A stretch of DNA of 11,681 nucleotides from an uncultured Erysipelotrichaceae bacterium (GTDB taxonomy: Bacteria > Bacillota_I > Bacilli_A > RF39 > UBA660): assembly GCA_902795675.1 (NCBI GenBank), contig CADBLZ010000027.1:1-11681 (forward strand), given 5' to 3'. Shown here in pieces: positions 6,027 to 11,681 of this stretch (positions are counted from its first letter, which is position 1; each line of letters starts with the position of its first letter). Made by a program: the position numbers and the translations under genes. The notes under the pieces are model-generated. The model made no database searches. It saw only the letters and a list, made by a program, of their open reading frames with translations, and had not been told where the DNA came from.

Positions 6027-7700
6027 ATGTCGAGAACAACAAGATGTAACGTTACATTTAATGATGGTACAACTATCGAAATCGAAAAAGGAACCACTGT
6101 TTATGAACTAAGTAAATTGTATCAACCTAAAATGAAAACAAAAATAATTGGTGCAGAACTTAATAATGAAACAGTTAACTTTGTAACAAAAATAAATAAA
6201 TCATGTAATATCAATTTTATTGATTGTAATAGTATTAATGGTTACAAGATAAACAAATATGGTCTTCAATTTGTTTTAGAAGTAGCACTAAAAGAAACTT
6301 TTGGTGACAAATACGAAGTTATCTTTGATCACTCAATTGCAAATGGTATGCATATGACAATTGAATCACCAAAGAGCTTTACCATAAGTGATGCTACAAA
6401 ACTAAAAACAGAAATGAATAATATCATTAATAACGATGAAAGAATAACATTACTGAATGTAGATAAAAAAGAAGCAATGCAATACTACAAAAAAGTAGGT
6501 GCTGATGAAAAAGCTGCAAACATCCATAATGTAACAAATGAAATCGTAACAGTTTATCGTTTAAGAAATTACTTAAATTACTTCTATTCAGAAATGCCTT
6601 ACTCAACAGGATACTTAAATAAATATGAATTAGTATTCTTAAGTAATAATAAATTAGTATTACTATTCCCAAATCCTAACTCAAAATATAAAATACCAGA
6701 ATACATTCATTATCAAAATGTTATTAAATGTTTTGAAGATGGTCAAAAATGGATTGATAAGATGGGAATACCATACTTAGATAGATTAAATGAAATAGTA
6801 TCAGAAAGTAAAATAGAAAACCTAATTAAAATAACTGAAACACATTTCAATAATGAACTAAATGAATTAGTTGATGATGTTATTAAAAAAGGATCAAGAT
6901 ATATCTTAATAGCAGGACCATCATCTAGTGGTAAAACTACAACTACTAAAAAGATATCATTACAATTACGTAGTAGAGGTTATGAAACTTTAGTATTATC
7001 TGTTGATAACTTCTTCAAAGATAAAGTAGATACTCCTAAAAAAGAAGATGGAACATACGACTTCGAATGCTTAGAAGCTCTTGATCTAAAGCTATTAAAT
7101 AAAACATTAAAAGATTTAGCGAGTGGTAAAAAAACTGAATTACCAACATATAACTTTGTAACTGGTGAAAAAGAATATAAAGATGAACCAGTAAAACTAA
7201 GTGAAGATGCAATCATCTTAATTGAAGGCTTACATGCTATCAATGATGATATGACTCCTACATTAGAAGCGTCATTAAAATACAAAGTATACCTAAGTCC
7301 ATTTATTCCTTTAAATATTGATCGTCATAACTATATATCAACTACTGATTTAAGATTAATAAGAAGAATGGTTAGAGATAATAGAGATAGAGCATCTGAC
7401 GTTGGTCAAACAATCGAATATTGGGGTTCAGTAAGAAGTGGTGAAACAAAATACATCTTCCCATTCATTAATAATATTGATCGTGTAGTAAACACATCAC
7501 TAATATATGAAATAGGTGTTCTAAAAGTATTCGCTGAACCATTATTATATTCTGTTAAACCAGAATCTCCAGCATATAATGAAGCTAGAAGAATTATCAA
7601 TGCTTTAAGAGGATTCTTCCCAATCCCATCTGACTATGTTCCAGGTGACTCAATACTAAGAGAATTTATTGGTAAAAGTGAATTTACTAACTATAAATAG
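6027..7700 (+). CDS. TGS-SAD-P-loop nucleoside kinase (uridine kinase-like fusion)
   Basis: Member of the known family that joins the N-terminal domains of threonyl-tRNA synthetase to a uridine kinase/phosphoribulokinase-type kinase (557 residues). Seen: a TGS domain about 4-66 (FNDGTTIEIEKGTTVYEL); a SAD-like domain about 78-160, where DHSIANGMHMTIESP followed by EMNNIINNDERI matches ThrRS editing-domain wording, while the segment equivalent to the metal motif HxxxH reads QFVLEVAL, so the site is lost; and a kinase domain from about 290 with Walker A GPSSSGKTTTTKK (297-309), SVDNFF (325-330), and Walker B-like IILIEGLHAIND. RRMVRDNRDR (446-455) probably forms the Arg-rich lid. The substrate is uncertain; nucleoside phosphorylation is inferred from family naming. 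Only 17 bases separate it from gapA with no terminator, so they are probably co-transcribed. Confidence 0.85.
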   Translation: MSRTTRCNVTFNDGTTIEIEKGTTVYELSKLYQPKMKTKIIGAELNNETVNFVTKINKSCNINFIDCNSINGYKINKYGLQFVLEVALKETFGDKYEVIFDHSIANGMHMTIESPKSFTISDATKLKTEMNNIINNDERITLLNVDKKEAMQYYKKVGADEKAANIHNVTNEIVTVYRLRNYLNYFYSEMPYSTGYLNKYELVFLSNNKLVLLFPNPNSKYKIPEYIHYQNVIKCFEDGQKWIDKMGIPYLDRLNEIVSESKIENLIKITETHFNNELNELVDDVIKKGSRYILIAGPSSSGKTTTTKKISLQLRSRGYETLVLSVDNFFKDKVDTPKKEDGTYDFECLEALDLKLLNKTLKDLASGKKTELPTYNFVTGEKEYKDEPVKLSEDAIILIEGLHAINDDMTPTLEASLKYKVYLSPFIPLNIDRHNYISTTDLRLIRRMVRDNRDRASDVGQTIEYWGSVRSGETKYIFPFINNIDRVVNTSLIYEIGVLKVFAEPLLYSVKPESPAYNEARRIINALRGFFPIPSDYVPGDSILREFIGKSEFTNYK

Positions 7701-7717
7701 AAGAAAGAGGTAATAAT

Positions 7718-8737
7718 ATGATAAAAGTTGCAATCAACGGTTTTGGCCGTATAGGAAGATTAGCATTCAGAGAAATGATTACAGGTACTGACTTTGATGT
7801 CGTAGCTATTAATGATTTAACTGATGCAGAACAATTAGCTTACTTATTAAAATATGATACTAATCATCGTTCATTCCATGAAGACATGATTAAATTTGAA
7901 GGCGATGAAATAGTGATTAATGATCGTAAAAGGATAAAAGTATTTAGTGAAAAAGATCCAACTAACTTACCATGGGGTCAATTAGAGGTAGATGTAGTTC
8001 TAGAATGTACAGGTGCATTTACTAAACTAGATGACGCTATGAAACATATCCAAGCTGGTGCTAAAAAAGTAATCATCAGTGCACCTGGTAAAGGTGATAT
8101 GAAAACAATCGTTTATAACGTTAATGATGATACATTAGATGGAACAGAACAAGTAATAAGTGCTGCTTCATGTACAACTAACTGTCTAGCTCCAGTATTA
8201 AAAATAATTGAAGATAATATTGGTATTAGTGCTGGTTACATGACAACTGTTCATGCTTATACAAATGACCAAGCTACATTAGATGTACCTCATAAAAAAG
8301 GTATCCTAAGTAGAAGAGGAAGAGCTTGTGCTCAAAATATTGTTCCAACAACTACTGGTGCTGCATCAGCTATCGGTAAAGTAATTCCATCATTACTTGG
8401 TAAAATGGATGGTAACTCATTAAGAGTACCAGTATCAGATGGCTCAATCGTAGATGTAACTCTAGAATTAAAACGTGGTACTTCTATTGAAGAAATTAAT
8501 ACATTATTTGAAAACAACCAAAATGAAACAATTAAATTCACAATGGATCCAATTGTATCAAGTGATATCATTGGTAAAAAAGTAGGTGCTACAGTTGATG
8601 GTTTATCTACTAATGTTCTAGAAACTACAGAAGGTAAACAACTAGTAAAAGTAATCGCATGGTATGACAATGAAATGGGTTATACTGCTCAAATGATGAG
8701 AACTGCCAAAAAACTAATGGAAAAGAAAAGTGTCTAG
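7718..8737 (+). CDS. gapA: Type I glyceraldehyde-3-phosphate dehydrogenase
   Basis: Glycolytic enzyme converting glyceraldehyde-3-phosphate, phosphate and NAD+ to 1,3-bisphosphoglycerate; acts as a cytoplasmic tetramer. The 339 residues are of normal length. NAD-binding INGFGRIGR (6-14); Asp33 in AINDL, which favours NAD+ over NADP+; catalytic Cys152 in SAASCTTNCLAP; His179 in TTVHAYTND; phosphate-site TTTGAA (211-216); C-terminal WYDNEMGY (315-322). An oddity is the S-loop: PHKKGILSRRGRACAQ appears about three residues longer than the common PHKDLRRARAAAE wording. Ribosome site AAAGAGG (7704-7710) lies seven bases before the ATG. The gene probably shares the promoter at 5972-6000 and ends in its own terminator, so it is transcribed apart from pgk. 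Confidence 0.97.
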   Translation: MIKVAINGFGRIGRLAFREMITGTDFDVVAINDLTDAEQLAYLLKYDTNHRSFHEDMIKFEGDEIVINDRKRIKVFSEKDPTNLPWGQLEVDVVLECTGAFTKLDDAMKHIQAGAKKVIISAPGKGDMKTIVYNVNDDTLDGTEQVISAASCTTNCLAPVLKIIEDNIGISAGYMTTVHAYTNDQATLDVPHKKGILSRRGRACAQNIVPTTTGAASAIGKVIPSLLGKMDGNSLRVPVSDGSIVDVTLELKRGTSIEEINTLFENNQNETIKFTMDPIVSSDIIGKKVGATVDGLSTNVLETTEGKQLVKVIAWYDNEMGYTAQMMRTAKKLMEKKSV

Positions 8738-8749
8738 TGACACTTTTTT
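8726..8749 (+). terminator. Rho-independent terminator of gapA
   Basis: Perfect 9-bp stem AAAAGTGTC (8726-8734) with GACACTTTT (8739-8747), four-base loop TAGT that contains the gapA stop codon, and six T (8744-8749). Confidence 0.9.
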
Positions 8750-8777
8750 ATATGTAGAATAAAACAAATATATATAT

Positions 8778-8783
8778 TATAAT
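8778..8783 (+). promoter_or_regulatory. Probable -10 of the pgk promoter
   Basis: TATAAT preceded by an alternating AT run (8769-8777). No recognisable -35 occurs at 17 bp (TAGAAT at 8755-8760). It is supported by position: after the gapA terminator and about 20 bp before the pgk start. Confidence 0.5.
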
Positions 8784-8792
8784 GAGAATAAT

Positions 8793-8799
8793 AGGTGAT
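8793..8799 (+). promoter_or_regulatory. Ribosome binding site deciding the pgk start
   Basis: AGGTGAT matches the 3' part of the AGGAGGTGAT consensus and sits four bases before ATG 8804. The in-frame GTG at 8795 lies inside this site, so it is not the start. Confidence 0.7.
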
Positions 8800-8803
8800 A
8801 AAA

Positions 8804-10003
8804 ATGATAAAAAGAATACAAGATATGGATGTAACTAATAAAAGAGTGTTACTAAGATGTGACTTTAACGTTCCTGTTAAAGAAGGAAAAATTTTGGATG
8901 ATAGCAAAATAATTGCATCTCTTCAAACAATTGAATACTTAATCAAAAAAGGATCTAAAGTAATAATCTTAAGTCACTTTGGTAAAGTAAAAACAGAAGC
9001 TGATAAAGAAACTAATACTTTAGCTCCAGTAGCTGATAGATTACAAGAACTACTTAATAAACCAGTAATCTTCTCTAAACAACCACGTTCATTATATCTA
9101 GAAGCTAAAATAGATAGTATGCAACCTGGTGATGTAATCTTATTAGAGAACACTCGTTTTGAAGATATACCTAACAAACTAGAAAGTGAATGTGATCCAC
9201 AACTATCAATGTATTGGGCAGGTTTAGCTGATGTCTTCTGTCTAGATGCTTTTGGTTCTGCACATAGAAAACATGCATCTACATATGGCGTAGCTGAATA
9301 CTTACCTAACTGTATAGGATTCCTAGTACAACAAGAAATAGAGATGTTAGATAAATATGTCTTACAAGGAGAACATCCATTTACTATCGTAATGGGTGGT
9401 GCCAAAGTAGAAGATAAAGTTTCTCTTATTGAAGCTCTACTTCCTAAATGTGACCACTTACTAGTAACTGGTGGTATAGCTAACTCATTACTATATACAT
9501 TAGGTTTTAATGTAGGCAGTTCATTATGCACAAAAGATCCAGAAATAATTGCTCGTTTAAAAACGATTCTTGTTCAAAACAAAAACAAAATCGTTTTACC
9601 AACTGACGTAATTGTTGGTAGATCATATGAAGCATCTTATATTAAACACATAAATTATACAGAAATAACTAATGATGATATTATTGGTGACATTGGCATG
9701 AATACTGTTAATGAATTCACCAAGATAATAAATGAATCACAAACTGTATTTGTTAACGGAACAGCCGGTAAATATGAAGAAAATGAATATGCAACTGGTA
9801 CAAGAGAACTCCTAACAAATATCGCTAATGCAAAATGTAAAAAAGTAGCTGGTGGTGGCGATGGCGTAAGTGCTATTAAAAAGTTTAACCTAGGAGAGAA
9901 ATTTACATACTTATCTACCGGTGGTGGAGCTACTTTAGAATATATTATTAATAATGGCCACTTACCTGCAATTGATAATATAGAAACTGTTGAAGAATTA
10001 TAA
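8804..10003 (+). CDS. pgk: Phosphoglycerate kinase
   Basis: Transfers phosphate from 1,3-bisphosphoglycerate to ADP, giving 3-phosphoglycerate and ATP. The 399 residues are normal for the two-domain enzyme. N-domain substrate residues: RCDFNVP (18-24), SHFGK (57-61), ENTRF (115-119) and DAFGSAHRKHAS (148-159). C-domain nucleotide residues: MGGAKVEDK (197-205), NGTAGKYE (318-325), GGGDG (350-354), LSTGGGATLEY (370-380). Several motifs differ from the common forms: SHLGRP is SHFGKV, NGPMGVFE is NGTAGKYE, and GGGDSAAA is GGGDGVSA. The ATG at 8804 is used because the SD AGGTGAT fits it. A small gene of unknown function follows 30 bases after the stop with no terminator between, so the two share a transcript. 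tpiA, a frequent neighbour, is not here. Confidence 0.95.
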   Translation: MIKRIQDMDVTNKRVLLRCDFNVPVKEGKILDDSKIIASLQTIEYLIKKGSKVIILSHFGKVKTEADKETNTLAPVADRLQELLNKPVIFSKQPRSLYLEAKIDSMQPGDVILLENTRFEDIPNKLESECDPQLSMYWAGLADVFCLDAFGSAHRKHASTYGVAEYLPNCIGFLVQQEIEMLDKYVLQGEHPFTIVMGGAKVEDKVSLIEALLPKCDHLLVTGGIANSLLYTLGFNVGSSLCTKDPEIIARLKTILVQNKNKIVLPTDVIVGRSYEASYIKHINYTEITNDDIIGDIGMNTVNEFTKIINESQTVFVNGTAGKYEENEYATGTRELLTNIANAKCKKVAGGGDGVSAIKKFNLGEKFTYLSTGGGATLEYIINNGHLPAIDNIETVEEL

Positions 10004-10018
10004 TGCCAAGATAGCTAG

Positions 10019-10025
10019 AAGGGGG
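10019..10025 (+). promoter_or_regulatory. Ribosome binding site supporting a TTG start
   Basis: AAGGGGG, eight bases before TTG 10034. The frame has a stop at 10016 and no ATG until codon 29, so this strong site is the main reason for taking the TTG. Confidence 0.7.
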
Positions 10026-10033
10026 TAATTATC

Positions 10034-10468
10034 TTGCGTAGTATAAAAGATAGCTGTGAAAGAAAAGATGTATTACTAACACCCAATCTTTCTAAAAGAA
10101 TAGTAAAGAAAGAAATGAGTAGATACATTAACTTATATAACACTTATAAACAAGAACTATGTAATACGTTAATGAGAGTAGGTTTGTTACCTAAATACAT
10201 TGGTTTCAATGAACTTATCGAATCAGTCATAAAAGGTATTGAATCACCATCAAGATTAAGAAACAAAAAGAAACATCTATATTCATTAATAAGAAACAAC
10301 ATCAAAAATGATTCTATTGATAAGAATATGCGTGTTGTTCTAAACAATCGTCGTACAGCCAATATTGATGTAGAACTGTTCTATGAAATATTCAATACCA
10401 AAAATATATATGACTTAACACCGGCAGCTGCAATTGATAGTTTAGTATTTTATGAAAAGAAAAAATAA
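10034..10468 (+). CDS. Unrecognised 144-residue protein; possibly distant Spo0A C-terminal-like
   Basis: No family is recognised with certainty. The protein is small, basic, mostly helical by eye, and has no signal or membrane segment, so it is cytoplasmic. It has two cysteines (8, 43) and no catalytic motif. From about residue 45 the order of features weakly resembles the Spo0A DNA-binding domain: TLMRVGLLPKYIGFNELIES (45-64) against the family's leucine-Gly-Val-Pro-x-x-x-x-Gly-Tyr pattern, then KHLYSLIRNNI (80-90) against its Lys-x-Leu-Tyr-x-x-Ile-Ala pattern, then a basic segment RVVLNNRRTA (100-109), and a tail with LTPAAAIDSL (128-137). This is an impression from memory, not an alignment. 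It follows pgk by 30 bases and probably shares its transcript, which makes a role as a transcription factor plausible but unproven. Start TTG is supported by AAGGGGG. Confidence 0.75.
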   Translation: MRSIKDSCERKDVLLTPNLSKRIVKKEMSRYINLYNTYKQELCNTLMRVGLLPKYIGFNELIESVIKGIESPSRLRNKKKHLYSLIRNNIKNDSIDKNMRVVLNNRRTANIDVELFYEIFNTKNIYDLTPAAAIDSLVFYEKKK

Positions 10469-10497
10469 GATTACATATAACTTGTAATTTTATTTTT
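10461..10497 (+). terminator. AT-rich terminator after the pgk unit
   Basis: Hairpin pairing 10461-10475 (ending ATTACA) with 10483-10497 (beginning TGTAAT), with one G-T pair at 10469/10489 and loop TATAACT, followed by a T-rich stretch (10493-10502). The stop codon of the 144-residue gene (10466-10468) lies in the left arm. It is weaker than the others because almost all pairs are A-T. Confidence 0.7.
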
Positions 10498-10510
10498 ATT
10501 TTCTTATAAT
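10482..10510 (+). promoter_or_regulatory. Promoter of the gpmI-like gene, embedded in the terminator
   Basis: TTGTAA (10482-10487), 17-bp spacer, TATAAT (10505-10510). The -35 lies in the right arm of the preceding terminator hairpin. AGGATGAT (10519-10526) is the ribosome site before ATG 10531, leaving a leader of only about 15 bases. Confidence 0.75.
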
Positions 10511-10530
10511 TCTAGTATAGGATGATAAAC

Positions 10531-11681
10531 ATGAAGAAAATATTAACAATCATATTAGATGGTTTCGGTATGCGCGAAGATTCTTATGGAAATGCTGTTA
10601 AAAATGCCGGAATGGAAAACTTTATAAATATATGGAATAAATATCCGCATTGTTTATTAAAAACTAGTGGCGAAGCTGTTGGCTTACCTAAGTTCCAAGC
10701 TCTAGATAGTACGCTAGGTCATAAAATAATCGGTGCTGGTCGTGAAATAAAAAATAGACTTAGTGAAGCTACTAGATGTTTAGAAAAAGAAGAATTAAAG
10801 AATAGTCCTAAATTTAAAGAGATGTTAAATTACTTAAAAAACTCTCATAAGACATTGCATATTATCTTCTTATTATCAGATGGTGGTGTATCTAGTCATA
10901 TTAATCATCTTAAAAAAATGTTAGATATACTTACTAAACACAATGTTGATAATAATATATGTATTCATGTTATCTCAGATGGTAAAGATTCAGGTAAATA
11001 CTCATTACCTAAATATATAAAAGAAATAGAACCATATTTAGATAACCATACTCATATAGCATCAATATGTGGTAGTTATTATGCCCTTAACGAAACAAAA
11101 GCTTATGACCGTGTAAAAGTATACTATGACTTACTATTTGACGAAATGGGCGTTAAAATTGATGATTTAGAGAAAGCTATAAATATCATCTATAATAAAA
11201 AGCTATCAGATGAATACATGCCTCCTCTAAAGACAGAATATCTAGAACCAATAACAGCTAACGATGTTGTTTTATTCTTAAACTTTAGTAAGTTTAACCA
11301 AATAGAACTATTTAACTCAATCGTAAATCCAGACTTCTTAGAATTTGATACATATAACATTTCTCCTAAAGTATATTCATTATATGAAATAGATGAAGAA
11401 CTAAATAGTAATTACTTCTTAAATGATATAAAGATCAATCATACTCTAGGTGAATATATAAGTGAACTAGGTTTAACACAAGCTAGAATAGCTGAATCTA
11501 TTAGAATGAATAACATAACTTATTTCTTAGACGGTGAAAAATATCTAAGTTTAGAGAATAATGATGTCTTTCAAATAGAAACTCCTAAACTAGTAACATT
11601 CGATGTTAAACCAGAACTTAATTCCTTAACTGTATCTAAAACAGTTATAGAATGTATGGAAAACGACTACGACTTCATTAT
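10531..11681 (+). CDS. GpmI-like phosphoglycerate mutase family protein with altered substrate pocket (3' end outside window)
   Basis: Similar along its visible length (383 residues of a usual 510 or so) to cofactor-independent phosphoglycerate mutase, which interconverts 3- and 2-phosphoglycerate using Mn and a phosphoserine. Kept: metal Asp10 in ILDGFG, SGEAVGLP (46-53), nucleophile Ser60 in LDSTLGH, IGAGR (67-71), LLSDGGV (114-120), GLTQARIAES, TPKLVTFDVKPE. Changed from remembered GpmI motifs: GGVHSH reads GGVSSH; DGRD reads DGKD; GRYYAMDRDKRWER reads GSYYALNETKAYDR; NFRPDR reads NFSKFN; AETEKYAHVT reads AESIRMNNIT. These positions normally hold phosphoglycerate. The remaining metal ligands lie beyond the window. 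It may be a mutase with a rebuilt pocket, an inactive relative, or an enzyme for another phosphate ester. Position in the glycolytic cluster argues for GpmI, so the symbol is withheld. Confidence 0.85.
   Translation, partial: MKKILTIILDGFGMREDSYGNAVKNAGMENFINIWNKYPHCLLKTSGEAVGLPKFQALDSTLGHKIIGAGREIKNRLSEATRCLEKEELKNSPKFKEMLNYLKNSHKTLHIIFLLSDGGVSSHINHLKKMLDILTKHNVDNNICIHVISDGKDSGKYSLPKYIKEIEPYLDNHTHIASICGSYYALNETKAYDRVKVYYDLLFDEMGVKIDDLEKAINIIYNKKLSDEYMPPLKTEYLEPITANDVVLFLNFSKFNQIELFNSIVNPDFLEFDTYNISPKVYSLYEIDEELNSNYFLNDIKINHTLGEYISELGLTQARIAESIRMNNITYFLDGEKYLSLENNDVFQIETPKLVTFDVKPELNSLTVSKTVIECMENDYDFI

Noticed and set aside
8795..8803. GTG start for pgk
   Set aside because: It falls inside the AGGTGAT ribosome site; the ATG at 8804 fits spacing and usual PGK length.
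8974..9531. 185-codon open frame antisense to pgk
   Set aside because: Lies wholly within a well-supported gene on the other strand, no ribosome site or family resemblance; a by-product of pgk codon use. The shorter antisense frames across other genes were dismissed for the same reason.
10003..10014. ATG overlapping the pgk stop, opening a tiny frame (M-P-R-stop)
   Set aside because: Three codons, no own ribosome site; a chance TAATG. The strong AAGGGGG site serves the TTG further on.
1..11681. tRNA genes, CRISPR arrays, insertion sequences or prophage genes
   Set aside because: No cloverleaf, no regularly spaced repeats, no transposase or phage motifs; composition looks even throughout.

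Overview
The window is strongly AT-rich, densely packed, single-copy chromosomal DNA from a low-GC Gram-positive bacterium. Exported peptidoglycan hydrolases (M23 and NlpC/P60) and FtsEX show a walled cell. The yvcK-whiA pair, the gapA and pgk genes and the strong AGGAGG-type ribosome sites point to Bacillota. My inference is an uncultured Bacilli lineage near the Erysipelotrichales, RF39 or Mollicutes-related gut groups. About 23 Trp codons are visible and all are TGG, so this is not the TGA=Trp mycoplasma code. No tRNA, rRNA, CRISPR array, insertion sequence or phage gene was seen, and no gene-free stretch exceeds about 125 bases.

Layout. (1) 1-2572: the 3' two thirds of ftsE, then ftsX and a secreted coiled-coil M23 peptidase, all overlapping and ending at a terminator. 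This is a cell-separation hydrolase and its ATP-driven activator. (2) 2640-4522: yvcK/glmR and whiA, a conserved pair linking UDP-sugar and wall precursor control with division, ending at a hairpin shared with the converging gene. (3) 4536-5903, minus strand: a signal-anchored Ig/Big2/NlpC-P60 wall hydrolase. (4) 5904-6026: a short divergent promoter region with a repeated TATCAAA element and a clear promoter. (5) 6027-8737: a TGS/SAD/P-loop nucleoside kinase followed by gapA, then a terminator. (6) 8804-10468: pgk plus a 144-residue protein of uncertain family that sits where tpiA often lies. (7) 10531 to the end: a GpmI-like protein running off the window.

How it works together: one half handles wall cutting and division (FtsEX-M23, YvcK, WhiA, NlpC/P60) and the other handles lower glycolysis (GAPDH, PGK, GpmI-like).

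The points most worth following are three. The GpmI-like protein keeps its nucleophile Ser but has lost most of the basic residues that hold phosphoglycerate. The small protein after pgk has a faint resemblance to the Spo0A DNA-binding domain. All four visible terminators are built over the preceding stop codon, and in at least one case the next promoter is built into the hairpin. Four gene starts were chosen from ribosome-site spacing: 1367, 6027, 8804 and the TTG at 10034.
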